Source: Maribacter sedimenticola (lineage in GTDB: Bacteria; Bacteroidota; Bacteroidia; Flavobacteriales; Flavobacteriaceae). Taken from it: a DNA stretch of 64,000 bases. The position numbers and the translations under genes are program-made. Below the pieces are notes generated by a model. It was not told the DNA's origin, ran no database searches, and saw nothing but the letters and a program-made list of their open reading frames with translations. Each line of letters opens with the position of its first letter. Within the stretch, counting starts at the first letter, position 1. The DNA lies in the NCBI RefSeq assembly GCF_900188415.1, contig NZ_FZNV01000002.1, positions 353,339 through 417,338 of the forward strand, given 5' to 3'. This document shows, one piece after another, positions 17,734 through 27,121 of the stretch.

Positions 17734-18849
17734 CTAAAATCGCTCTGTTTTTAGTTTTTTGCCATAATTGGTATTTCTCTCAATAATGGTAAACCCGATC
17801 ACCCCCAAGACCTGCTCTTCCTCGGTTAGCACTTGTACTTCCCATTCCCCGGGCCTAATATTATTTTTGAACGTATATCCTCTAAAGCCTCCATCTCTAC
17901 CACCGGTAATATCATAACCAATGTCATCTAAATTCTCCCACTCTTCGGTCTTTGGGTTATACCATCTCCAACGATGAAAAACCGCTTTTTTTAAATTGGT
18001 AGGAGCAAAGATTGAAGAAAAGATATAGACATTCTGGTCTGGAGTATAGCTAAATTCCAAATTATGTTTTCGCCAGAAAACATAAGAATCTTCTGCCTCA
18101 TAAGTAACGTGGTATTCATTATTCTTCAGTTCAATGTTATGGGCTACGATTCCTTTATCCAGGGCAAGGGGTACCGGAGGTATGAGCTTCATAAAATAGA
18201 ACAGATTTATTACCGCATATATGACCAATATAATACCGATCATCTTGCCTAATTGTATTTCTTTTCTTGTGCTAGGACTTTTACTGTAAATAAAGGTCAA
18301 AAGAACCAAGGTACATAATAGGCTTATTCCGCCAGAAATCAAAAAGACCATATTGTTCAATTCCTTTAGGAATACGGGTACCATAAATGCAAAGAAGGTA
18401 AAACTGATAAAATAATAAACCCCAAATTGCAGGTATTTGTTGGAGATTCTTTTTTTTAAAAATTCATTGGCAATCAATAATAGGACCAGAATTATAAAAA
18501 ATGATGCCGTTTTGGATAAGGAGACACTTCTTGAAAAATAGATGACATACGCACTGGAAAGACCTCCAAAGAAAAATTGAATTGCCAAGGGCAGATACTC
18601 TGTATATCGTTCAAGGAATGTATGTTTCCATTTACCGTCGTCTGCCAAATTGTAGAGGTAAAGGGTAATGGAAAGGGATGTCATGTGTAGGCATAGAACC
18701 GTTAGGTCATAAGTACGATCTATGCGGCCTAAGGTCAATGTGTCAAATATAAAACCCCCAATGAAGAAAAGGATGGGGGCGTATTTAGAATGCCTTCGAA
18801 TAAAACTTCTAAAAGCACTATTTCTAAATTTTACGAAAGTTCTTTTCAT
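17734..18849 (-). CDS. DUF2914 membrane protein
   Basis: 371 residues. Seven or so membrane segments occupy residues about 25-225, starting after a basic N-terminus (R-K-like NSAFRSFIRRHSKY). They are followed by a soluble C-terminal DUF2914 domain (AVFHRWRWYNPKTEEWENLD, GGRDGGFRGYTFKNNI, GEWEVQVLTEEEQVLG). DUF2914 proteins are usually extracytoplasmic and of unknown role. The W-x-W and RPGEW motifs suggest a small beta-sandwich binding domain. No obvious operon partner: the M1 peptidase lies 101 bp upstream on the same strand. Confidence 0.84.
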   Translation of the reverse strand: MKRTFVKFRNSAFRSFIRRHSKYAPILFFIGGFIFDTLTLGRIDRTYDLTVLCLHMTSLSITLYLYNLADDGKWKHTFLERYTEYLPLAIQFFFGGLSSAYVIYFSRSVSLSKTASFFIILVLLLIANEFLKKRISNKYLQFGVYYFISFTFFAFMVPVFLKELNNMVFLISGGISLLCTLVLLTFIYSKSPSTRKEIQLGKMIGIILVIYAVINLFYFMKLIPPVPLALDKGIVAHNIELKNNEYHVTYEAEDSYVFWRKHNLEFSYTPDQNVYIFSSIFAPTNLKKAVFHRWRWYNPKTEEWENLDDIGYDITGGRDGGFRGYTFKNNIRPGEWEVQVLTEEEQVLGVIGFTIIERNTNYGKKLKTERF

Positions 18850-18950
18850 TGATTAAGGATGGTATGCACTAAAAATAACACAATTATTTGTGCACCCTTG
18901 ACGCTAAGGCCAACATTTATACCTTATAACCATTGTACTTAATACGCTTG

Positions 18951-20567
18951 TTATTCATTTACCTGTTGGCTATTGATATAAAAATTTGGGTCTACTGCTA
19001 GTGTACTTAGATCGCCCTTAAGTTTTTTGGTTTGCCACTTATTGCCAGGTTTGATCCAAAAGGGGTTGTTTTCTAAATAAATACGTATAGGAAGCCTAAA
19101 GTCTGTATTAGTATTGGTGTACCGGTACATGAATTTATTGTCCTTAATTTTATATTCCAGGACAGGAATTTCAACAGTACGTAAATACTGGTCAAAGAAA
19201 GGTTTTAAGTTCAAGTCCATCTGCTCGGCAATATATGTTTCAATCTGTGCCGTAGTAACTGTTTTATGATAAAATTCCTTGTTTAGACCTCGTAGTATCG
19301 TGCGCCATTTTTCATCGTTGTTGACAACCTGTCTTAACGTATGTAATATATTGGAGCCTTTATAATACATATCTCCACTACCTTCATAATTAACATCGTA
19401 TATACCAATGATTGGTCTATCGTTGCGTATATTTTTACGAATACCCTGAACATAAGCGTTCGCTGCCTCAGTACCATAATGATAGTCCAAGAACAGGCTT
19501 TCAGAATAGCAGGTAAAACCTTCATGCACCCACATATCCGCTGCATCCTTATAGGTGATATTATTGGCGAACCATTCATGACCCGCTTCATGGATAATGA
19601 TAAAATCAAATTTTAGTCCCCATCCAGATCGTGATAGGTCTCTACCCAAATACCCTTTTAGATATTGATTGCCATAAGTTACGGAGCTTTGATGCTCCAT
19701 GCCTAGATAAGGTACTTCAACCAGCTTAAACGAATCTTCATAGAACGGGTAGGGACCAAACCAATGTTCAAAAGCCTTCATCATTTTTGGGGCATCTTTA
19801 AAATGCTCTTTTGCTTTCTCCAAATTATCCTTTAAAACGTAGTAATCCATATCCAGGGCACCATTTTCTCCTTGGTATATTTCATCGAAATGAACGTAAT
19901 CTCCAATATTTACATTTACTCCATAATTGTTAATAGGATTGGAAACGAACCAATGATAGGTATTGGTTTCTTTGTCGATACTTCTTAGTCGTCCATTAGA
20001 TACGTTCATTAGACCTTTTGGGGCTTTTACACTAATCAACATACTATCTACCTCGTCATACATGTGATCTTTATTGGGCCACCATACACTTGCTCCCAGA
20101 CCTTGGCAGGAAGTGGCAATGAAATCTTTGCCGTTATTATCTTTTTTCCAAGAAAATCCGCCATCCCAAGGAGCATTGACCGCTTCTTTGGGCTTTCCGG
20201 AATATGTGATAATTACCTCATTGTAATCACCGTTAATCTGTGGTTTTGTCAATGTAATAAAATGGGCATTGCCGTTATGCTCTACATCCAAAACTTTTCC
20301 GTCTTGCATAACTTTTTCAATCTGCAAAGGAGGTTGTAGGTCAACTTGTAGGACCTGATGCGGTTGTAATACTTTGTAACGTATAGTGTTGGTACCGTTG
20401 ATATATTTTTCGGCAGGGTCAACTTCAATATTTAAATGATAGTAATTTAAATCCCACCAAGCGCGTTCTGCAGTTATGCTGCCTCTAAGGGTATCTTGTT
20501 CAGTAAAAGTTTGGGCTTGTAAAAGTCCAGCAAGACCTAAACAAATTGCAAATGCTGTTTTTCTCAT
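18951..20567 (-). CDS. M1 family metallopeptidase
   Basis: 538 residues with a signal peptide (MRKTAFAICLGLAGLLQAQ). The N-terminal beta domain is YHLNIEVDPAEKYINGTNTI. The catalytic gluzincin domain has HEAGHEWF near residues 325-332 and the third zinc ligand Glu in VHEGFTCYSESL. The substrate-recognition region, usually G-A-M-E-N, reads YLGMEHQS, a common variant in bacterial M1 enzymes. It is shorter than the classical aminopeptidase N and lacks a long C-terminal HEAT-like domain. Expected periplasmic. It follows the M28 peptidase on the same strand (45-bp gap), suggesting a two-gene peptide-degradation operon. Confidence 0.93.
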   Translation of the reverse strand: MRKTAFAICLGLAGLLQAQTFTEQDTLRGSITAERAWWDLNYYHLNIEVDPAEKYINGTNTIRYKVLQPHQVLQVDLQPPLQIEKVMQDGKVLDVEHNGNAHFITLTKPQINGDYNEVIITYSGKPKEAVNAPWDGGFSWKKDNNGKDFIATSCQGLGASVWWPNKDHMYDEVDSMLISVKAPKGLMNVSNGRLRSIDKETNTYHWFVSNPINNYGVNVNIGDYVHFDEIYQGENGALDMDYYVLKDNLEKAKEHFKDAPKMMKAFEHWFGPYPFYEDSFKLVEVPYLGMEHQSSVTYGNQYLKGYLGRDLSRSGWGLKFDFIIIHEAGHEWFANNITYKDAADMWVHEGFTCYSESLFLDYHYGTEAANAYVQGIRKNIRNDRPIIGIYDVNYEGSGDMYYKGSNILHTLRQVVNNDEKWRTILRGLNKEFYHKTVTTAQIETYIAEQMDLNLKPFFDQYLRTVEIPVLEYKIKDNKFMYRYTNTNTDFRLPIRIYLENNPFWIKPGNKWQTKKLKGDLSTLAVDPNFYINSQQVNE

Positions 20568-20612
20568 GTTTGCGATTAAAATAGTTTGGGATTCAATAAT
20601 GTTAAAAGGTGT

Positions 20613-21944
20613 TTACCTAAATATTCCATTTGGAAATACAACGGGACTTTCAAATCCGTTTTCACCAACTGCAGATACGCCAAAGAAATAATTATCGATT
20701 ACAATACCGTTCAAAACAAATTCAGTGACATCGCCAACATAACGGCTATTGTCCCAAGTAGGGGAAGTAGTATCCCTCCAATAGATTTTGTAACCTTTGG
20801 CACCATTTACCTTACTCCATTGAAATTTTGCCGCAGGCTGAACGATACCGCCAATCTTAACGGTCATAGGTGCTGGTGGCGCCCAGGCCAGTGATGCCAG
20901 GTTGATAGCATTTACCGCGGTCAGTTTAGCGGCATATTCAAAATTTACGTGTTCCAGTACATCACCATAGGCAATGCCATCTTCTACACGTATATCTTGG
21001 TGTTGTTGGGTATAATTTTCATGGGCTTCCATGATACGTATACCTGGAAAACCTGCGTCATTAAATGGCCTGTGATGACCACCACGACCAAAACGGTCTA
21101 GACGGTATATCATCATTGGGTTCATTTCGGGCATATACAGCGTTACGTTTTTGTGAACATATCTAGCCAATTGTCTAGAAACGCCATCTACTTCACCTCC
21201 ATAAAAACGTCTTGCCTTTCTTTGTTCTTCTGTTTCCGTAGGGGGAACGGGCTCTGAAAAAATTCTAAAATCTACGTTGCTGATTGTGCCGTCCACACCT
21301 TTAATGTTACCTATCATGTCATTATTAAAAATACCGATAACTTCCCAGCCTTGGTCCTTAGCGTATTGAGCTACGCCACCACCGCCAAAGAGACCTTGTT
21401 CCTCTCCGGAAAGTCCCATATAGATTATACTGTTTTCAAAGGTGTATTTAGAAAGTACGCGGGCAGCCTCTAAGGTACCGGCCATTCCACTAGCATTATC
21501 ATTTGCGCCCGGTGAATCATCTGTAAAATTGGTAGGGTCACTAACACGTGAATCTATATCACCACTCATGATGATAAATCTATTAGGATAAGTTGTTCCT
21601 TTTTGTATTGCCAGGACATTTACAATTTCAACATCCTTTACAATACGTTGATTGGCTCCTTTTTTTACCAAATCTTTTTGAAAGAACACATTTAGACAAC
21701 CATTACATGCAGCTGAGGTTTTTTCAAATTCGCTTTTGATCCATCTTCTTGCAGCACCAATTCCCCTGGTACTGGAAACCGTATCGCTTAATGTATGCCT
21801 TGTACCAAAATTTGCCAGTTTGGTAACATCGTTTTTAATACGTTCGGCAGAAACTGCATCTATAATATCATAAATGCGTTGATCGGTCTGGGCGTTTATT
21901 ACAAACGTAAAAGCTAAAAATAGGAATAGGTAAAGGTTTTTCAT
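20613..21944 (-). CDS. M28 family zinc aminopeptidase-like protein
   Basis: 443 residues from the ATG at 21944, which gives a proper signal peptide (MKNLYLFLFLAFTFVINAQ); a longer frame to 21980 adds 12 unlikely residues. M28 motifs: GANDNASG (bridging Asp), GLSGEEQGLFGG (catalytic Glu pair), FNNDMIG (Asp), and a late His in AHENYTQQHQD. The usual first metal ligand in G-H-x-D-S is replaced: the sequence reads S-G-D-I-D-S-R near residue 125. Asp could still bind zinc. A C-terminal Fn3-like domain (about 355-443) follows. Upstream of the M1 gene, likely co-expressed. Confidence 0.9.
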   Translation of the reverse strand: MKNLYLFLFLAFTFVINAQTDQRIYDIIDAVSAERIKNDVTKLANFGTRHTLSDTVSSTRGIGAARRWIKSEFEKTSAACNGCLNVFFQKDLVKKGANQRIVKDVEIVNVLAIQKGTTYPNRFIIMSGDIDSRVSDPTNFTDDSPGANDNASGMAGTLEAARVLSKYTFENSIIYMGLSGEEQGLFGGGGVAQYAKDQGWEVIGIFNNDMIGNIKGVDGTISNVDFRIFSEPVPPTETEEQRKARRFYGGEVDGVSRQLARYVHKNVTLYMPEMNPMMIYRLDRFGRGGHHRPFNDAGFPGIRIMEAHENYTQQHQDIRVEDGIAYGDVLEHVNFEYAAKLTAVNAINLASLAWAPPAPMTVKIGGIVQPAAKFQWSKVNGAKGYKIYWRDTTSPTWDNSRYVGDVTEFVLNGIVIDNYFFGVSAVGENGFESPVVFPNGIFR

Positions 21945-22079
21945 TTCAAGTTTTTTAATAGGAAAATATAGTGTTGGCAATTTGCTTCTAAAATTAAGTA
22001 AAATATAAGGGCGGCCATAATTTGATGCGAAAAACTATATCCGGTCTAACCGTAATTAAAAAGTTTTAAAGAGTTGTTT

Positions 22080-23255
22080 TCAATAGCTTTTTTTCGTTTT
22101 CTTTTGGATGAGGTAGTAGACACCTAATAATGGGCCTATACCTAGCAGTATGAATAACAAATTAATTGGGATAATTGTTTGAAGCAATCCAAGGAGCTGA
22201 ATACTAACAATAGTAATTGCAAAACCAATACAATTTACAATAGTAAGCGCTGTACCCTTTAATTGTGGGGATACAGAAGAGGCTACCAGATTAGAGAACT
22301 GAGGAGAATCTGCTGTAACGGCTATTCCCCATAAACACCAACATGTCAAAAATAGATATACGGGCAATACGAATATTACGGGCGAAATAAAACAGAATAT
22401 GCCGGATGTAAGCAACGCTTTCAATGCAACCTTTTTACTTCCTATACGTTGAGAGATCATTCCTCCAAAAGCACAGGATAGCCCACCGAGCGCAATTACG
22501 ATTCCCGTCCATAAAAAAACCGATAAATCGTTGTCGGTCTTATTAGAAAACCATTGCAAGGCAATAGGGGTAAATGCCCAAAAGGCATAAAGCTCCCACA
22601 TGTGGCCAAAATACCCAAAAGCGGCTTTTTTAAAATCATGATTTTTGAAAAGTCTTGGACCTGCATTTAATTGTAAAGAGGTGCTTGCCACCCTGTAGGG
22701 ACCGTTAGGTACAAGTGCTACTAGTAGAAAACCTCCCAAGACGGTTATACCAGAAGTAAGCTTTATAACACTATTAGGATCATTTGCCCAAGATGTACCT
22801 TTTATTAGAAAAGGAAATGCAGTACCTAAAACCAAGGCGCCCACCAAAAAGCCCAAAGCTTTCCCTAGTCCTTTTTCATAATAATCGGCTGCAATCTTCA
22901 TTCCTACCGGATAGATACCGGCAAGGAAAAAGCCGGTACCAAATCTAGCAAGCAATAAACCAGAGATGTTCAAATTAGGTGCAATAAGGGTTAAATTGGA
23001 TAAAGCAGCCAAACAAGCGCACACCATAAAAACTTTTGAGGGCGAAAATCGATCGGCAATCATTAGAATTCCAAAAATCAATGTGCCTATTATGAATCCG
23101 AATTGTACTGATGAGATGACATAACCAACAATATCAGGACCAAAATTTAAATTTTTGGCCAACGATCGTATAATGGCATTGCCCGCAAACCAAGTTGAGG
23201 TACAGGCAAACTGTGAAACTATTATAATAGGGAGTATATGTAGCGTTTGCTTCAA
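22080..23255 (-). CDS. MFS transporter
   Basis: 391 residues with 12 predicted membrane segments. The loop 2-3 signature is of the type G-x-x-x-D-R-F (ILMIADRFSPSKV), and a second copy-like loop, MISQRIGSKKVALKAL, lies between segments 8 and 9. The first segment carries the ACTSTWFAGNAI sequence seen in Bacteroidota MFS proteins of unassigned substrate. Its start is 4 bp after the stop of the propeller/SnoaL gene, which argues for co-transcription with that gene and the trehalose gene. Inner membrane; the substrate is unknown. Confidence 0.9.
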   Translation of the reverse strand: MKQTLHILPIIIVSQFACTSTWFAGNAIIRSLAKNLNFGPDIVGYVISSVQFGFIIGTLIFGILMIADRFSPSKVFMVCACLAALSNLTLIAPNLNISGLLLARFGTGFFLAGIYPVGMKIAADYYEKGLGKALGFLVGALVLGTAFPFLIKGTSWANDPNSVIKLTSGITVLGGFLLVALVPNGPYRVASTSLQLNAGPRLFKNHDFKKAAFGYFGHMWELYAFWAFTPIALQWFSNKTDNDLSVFLWTGIVIALGGLSCAFGGMISQRIGSKKVALKALLTSGIFCFISPVIFVLPVYLFLTCWCLWGIAVTADSPQFSNLVASSVSPQLKGTALTIVNCIGFAITIVSIQLLGLLQTIIPINLLFILLGIGPLLGVYYLIQKKTKKSY

Positions 23256-23259
23256 TAGA

Positions 23260-24783
23260 TCAATGTAAAAAGGTAACCTTGGCTATTTTATTATGTTCAA
23301 TTTCATAAATACCTATTGCCGAGAAGGACTTACCGTTGGCAGTTATAAATTCTTCATCTATGACAATATTACCGATCACGATTCTATTCTTTGATTCACA
23401 GTGTAGGTCTGGTGTCGTTGCAAAAAAATCAGAATATCGATTTCGCATGTTTTCAATACCCGCTGTTCTAAGTACGCCATTGTCACCATAAATTTTTACA
23501 TTTTCAGCGTACGGGCTTAAAAAAGTATTGATGTTTTTTTGGTTATAACCTTCAAGCTGGCGTTGTACAAGTATTTCCGGATCATATTTAGTGGGTAAAT
23601 CCTGGATAAAGGTCATACTGTTTATAAGTCCATCAACTTTATATATTGCAACTTGTTGATGCTGTTTTCCACCAATGGTAACCTGTTCTTGGTCTATGAC
23701 GGTCTGCCCCAGATGTATCCTAGAGGCGACTTTTACCTCTACAGACGGTGTTCTATCATAGAAACGTTGATATTTTTCCTTGAGAATTTGTCGTCCAACA
23801 TACAGTGTATCCATTGGATAATTAGATACAATAACGTTTTCGGAAAAACAATTTGCAAATGCATTGACATCTCGGGCATTGAACGTTTCAACTTGCTGGT
23901 CAACAATTCTTTTTTGTGAATCATTGGAAACAAAACTTAAATAATTTCCTTGCGGACTTATGGCCAACCTAGAGATACTGTTCACATCTGGATTATTGAT
24001 TTGGTAGACCATTTTCCAATTCTTATCCTTTTTTGGATTAAACGATAGAATATTATTGTCAAAAGCAGTAATTAGGCTTCCGTTTTTCAACCAACTAATA
24101 TCTTCTGAATTTTCTGGCAATGATATGATATCCTCTGTATTTAAGTATTGAGGACTTAACGATTTGACCATATTTGTGGTGTTAGATTTTGAAATATAAC
24201 TTATAAGATCACTATCAGGTAATTTATGTAAAGATCTGCCCACATTTTGTTGAACCGTAATATTGGTAAGATTTTTTAAGTTGGATATAACTAGGTCCAT
24301 TCTATTTTCGCGCAAAACCGTGCAGACCAGTAAGTCTTTAGAAAACCACACATGATAACCAACTTTTAAACTATCCAAAAGAACGCCGTGTTCATTGGTG
24401 TCCAAATTATATTCATAAAGTCTTTGTAAACCATTGTCATCCAATCTAATAGCTGAAACCGCATTTTTCCCAGGTATTTTCGCTGGGGAATATTCGCTGC
24501 CATTTGGGGTATTGGTAAGCCATGAAATAGACCTGTCGTTAATATGGTACAACGCAATATCCGTTTGACCGTTTCTCGTAGCTGCAAATAACAAATTGTC
24601 ATTATCAAAAAACGAAGGCTGATTATCATAGCCTTCGTTATTGGAAATATTAATGGCATTATTTATATACAAGGAATCAATTTCCATTTCCAAATTGGTC
24701 AAATATACCTCTGTGCTTTGTTGGGCTTGCAGATGAATAAAGGGCATAATACTAAGCAATAGCCAAAAACACTTAAATTTCAT
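23260..24783 (-). CDS. Beta-propeller protein with two tandem SnoaL/NTF2-like domains
   Basis: 507 residues with a signal peptide (ends LQAQQ, about residue 21). Residues about 40-300 are WD40/TolB-like strands (NQPSFFDNDNLLFAATRNGQ, EYSPAKIPG, LAISPQGNYLSFVSND). From about 305 come two NTF2-like domains with near-parallel wording: VETFNARDVNAFANCFSENV and LEGYNQKNINTFLSPYAENV; TVIDQEQVTIGGKQ and IVIDEEFITANGKS; VAIYKVDG and IGIYEIEH. This looks like an internal duplication of a SnoaL-like unit. No catalytic function can be assigned. Placed between otsA/otsB (21-bp gap) and the MFS gene (4-bp gap); exported. Confidence 0.8.
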   Translation of the reverse strand: MKFKCFWLLLSIMPFIHLQAQQSTEVYLTNLEMEIDSLYINNAINISNNEGYDNQPSFFDNDNLLFAATRNGQTDIALYHINDRSISWLTNTPNGSEYSPAKIPGKNAVSAIRLDDNGLQRLYEYNLDTNEHGVLLDSLKVGYHVWFSKDLLVCTVLRENRMDLVISNLKNLTNITVQQNVGRSLHKLPDSDLISYISKSNTTNMVKSLSPQYLNTEDIISLPENSEDISWLKNGSLITAFDNNILSFNPKKDKNWKMVYQINNPDVNSISRLAISPQGNYLSFVSNDSQKRIVDQQVETFNARDVNAFANCFSENVIVSNYPMDTLYVGRQILKEKYQRFYDRTPSVEVKVASRIHLGQTVIDQEQVTIGGKQHQQVAIYKVDGLINSMTFIQDLPTKYDPEILVQRQLEGYNQKNINTFLSPYAENVKIYGDNGVLRTAGIENMRNRYSDFFATTPDLHCESKNRIVIGNIVIDEEFITANGKSFSAIGIYEIEHNKIAKVTFLH

Positions 24784-24804
24784 AAAATTAAATTGAGGTA
24801 AATA

Positions 24805-27018
24805 TCAATGCTTCTCTGCAAACCTTTTTAAAATGGAACGCACGTTTTTAGTGTTGTCCACAAAGTATTTAGCTTGTGTTTTTTGCCTGCCAACCTTAAC
24901 GGTTACGGCGTCATCAGGTAATTCCTGAAACATAAATTCATCGGTCCAATCGTCACCAATAGCAAAAACAAAGTCATATTCATGCTCCGTATAAACTCGC
25001 ATAGAGGCTCTACCTTTGTTTACGTTACTGCTTTTTATTTCCATAACCTTGTTGCCATTTAGAACGCTGAGATCATCATTGGCTATAAGACTGGTTAATA
25101 CCGTGTTTAGTTCTACCGATCTCTTTTGTCCAAAATCTGGATCGGTGTTTCTATAGTGCCAAGCTAAAGAGTAATTCTTTTCTTCAATAAAACTTCCAGG
25201 TGTTCGATCAACAAAAGACTCAAGAACCGGTAGAATTTTTTCCATCCAATCTTTTTTGACCGTTTCAAGCATTCTAAACTCTTCTCCACCTTGTGAGATC
25301 CATACGCCATGTTCAACGATCATATTGTATTTTTTGGGAAGGAACCATTTGGTAAATGTTTCCTTGTCCCTTCCACTGATCAAATACATATCCGTATTTT
25401 CCTGTGAAGAAATTTGATCTAGCAGTTCGTACAACGCTTCATCAGGTGAAGCTTTTTGAGGGTCATTATGAAAACCGGCCAACGTGCCATCATAATCCAA
25501 GAAGACCAACCTTCTTTTTGCATTCTTATACTCTTTCATGATCACGTTCATCACATCCACGGATAAACGGCTAGACACATAAGTTTGATTATTATGTTTT
25601 TGATTGATCAAGGAGTTCATAAAGTCATTGGCCCATTTTTCTACATTATAGCGTTCCAATCTTTTTTGCAACAGGGCATTACGTGAAATCTGCTCTTCCT
25701 TAGGCATGTTCAAGGCTTCGTTCAAAGAATCGGCGATCTGTTCAAAGTTATTTGGATTGATCAATAAGGATTCGTTCATCTCATTGGCAGAACCTGCCAT
25801 TTCGCTCAATATCAACACTCCGGTCTGATCTGTCCTTGTAGCAATATATTCTTTGGCTACCAGATTCATACCATCCCTAATGGGGGTTAACCATGCAATA
25901 TCCGATGATGTGTATAGGTCGATCAGATTATCAAAAGGCATAGACCTATAAAAATACCAAATAGGTGTCCAGCTTACGGTAGATAGTTCACCATTGATTC
26001 TGCCCACCAATTCATCTATTTCCCTTTTCAATAACTGGTATTGGGGAACGTTTGACCTAGAAGGAACGGCAAGGATAATAAGACGTACTTTTTCCTTATA
26101 CTGCGGATATTTGTTCAAAAAGTACTCAAATGCCTTAAGACGTTTGGCTATACCTTTTGTGTAATCAAGGCGGTCAATGGACAAAAAGAATTTTGCATCT
26201 GGAGCAGATTTCTTATGGGTATCCAACCTTTTTTGAAGTTCTGATTTTTCGTCTTCGCTTCGTTGGGAATGTTCTTTGGCCGCATTGCTGAACTTTTTAT
26301 AGTCAATGCCCATAGGAAAAGAATCCACCTTAATAATACGGTCATCCAAATAAATATCATTAAAGCTTACTTCTAAGCCTAAAAGCCTTCTTACGGAACT
26401 TAAAAAGTGACGTTCGTAATCATAGGTGTGAAAACCAATTAGATCAGAGCCCAAAAGCCCGGAAAGTACCTCTTTACGCCATGGCAATGTTCTAAAAATC
26501 TCATAAGAGGGAAATGGGATATGCAAAAAGAAACCAATTGAAATATCCGGCCTTTCTGCACGCACCATTTGTGGTACAAGCATTAATTGATAATCATGTA
26601 CCCAAATCGTATCATCGTTATTGGCCTTTTCTAAAATGGCATCGGCAAATTTTTGATTGACCGCTTTGTAGATTTCCCAACTTTCCAGTTCAAATTCGGA
26701 ATATTCCAAGAAATAATGAAATAAGGGCCAAATGGTCCTGTTGCTAAAACCATAGTAAAAACCATCCACTTCCTTTTCGGTAAGGTTTACCTTGCTGGAA
26801 CCATGTTCGGCTAGGGCGCTGTCAATTTTAGAAACAAGTTCCTCTGGTATTTCCTCATCCGTAAGTCCGCTCCATCCGATCCACAGACTATCTCCACCAG
26901 AATGAACGGATTTCATACCGGTTGCCAATCCTCCTACGCTTGGAACGGCCGTAATGTCTCCATTGCTAATTTGTAATTGAACAGGTAATCTATTTGAGAT
27001 AATGATAGTTTTAGCCAT
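24805..27018 (-). CDS. otsA/otsB: Bifunctional trehalose-6-phosphate synthase/phosphatase
   Basis: 737 residues. The N-terminal GT20 domain (1 to about 465) has ISNRLPVQ, the GGLATGMKS loop, WVHDYQLMLVPQMVR, the RLDYTKGI motif and a late EMAGSANEM nucleotide-binding segment. The C-terminal HAD phosphatase (about 500-737) has VFLDYDGTLAGF (nucleophile Asp near 503), LISGRDKETF and GDDWTDEFMF. It makes trehalose-6-phosphate from UDP-glucose and glucose-6-phosphate and then removes the phosphate; cytoplasmic, an osmolyte or stress pathway. Fused proteins of this order are known in Bacteroidota and eukaryotes. First gene of a likely three-gene transcript, divergent from the GH15 gene (103 bp between starts). 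Confidence 0.96.
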   Translation of the reverse strand: MAKTIIISNRLPVQLQISNGDITAVPSVGGLATGMKSVHSGGDSLWIGWSGLTDEEIPEELVSKIDSALAEHGSSKVNLTEKEVDGFYYGFSNRTIWPLFHYFLEYSEFELESWEIYKAVNQKFADAILEKANNDDTIWVHDYQLMLVPQMVRAERPDISIGFFLHIPFPSYEIFRTLPWRKEVLSGLLGSDLIGFHTYDYERHFLSSVRRLLGLEVSFNDIYLDDRIIKVDSFPMGIDYKKFSNAAKEHSQRSEDEKSELQKRLDTHKKSAPDAKFFLSIDRLDYTKGIAKRLKAFEYFLNKYPQYKEKVRLIILAVPSRSNVPQYQLLKREIDELVGRINGELSTVSWTPIWYFYRSMPFDNLIDLYTSSDIAWLTPIRDGMNLVAKEYIATRTDQTGVLILSEMAGSANEMNESLLINPNNFEQIADSLNEALNMPKEEQISRNALLQKRLERYNVEKWANDFMNSLINQKHNNQTYVSSRLSVDVMNVIMKEYKNAKRRLVFLDYDGTLAGFHNDPQKASPDEALYELLDQISSQENTDMYLISGRDKETFTKWFLPKKYNMIVEHGVWISQGGEEFRMLETVKKDWMEKILPVLESFVDRTPGSFIEEKNYSLAWHYRNTDPDFGQKRSVELNTVLTSLIANDDLSVLNGNKVMEIKSSNVNKGRASMRVYTEHEYDFVFAIGDDWTDEFMFQELPDDAVTVKVGRQKTQAKYFVDNTKNVRSILKRFAEKH

Positions 27019-27121
27019 AAAAGAGATTTATTTGCTTCTTCTTGAAAATTATTTTTCTAAATTTCGTGAAAAAGGAGGGCAATACCAATTGAAACCTCAA
27101 ATGAATCAAGAATTTTATTGA

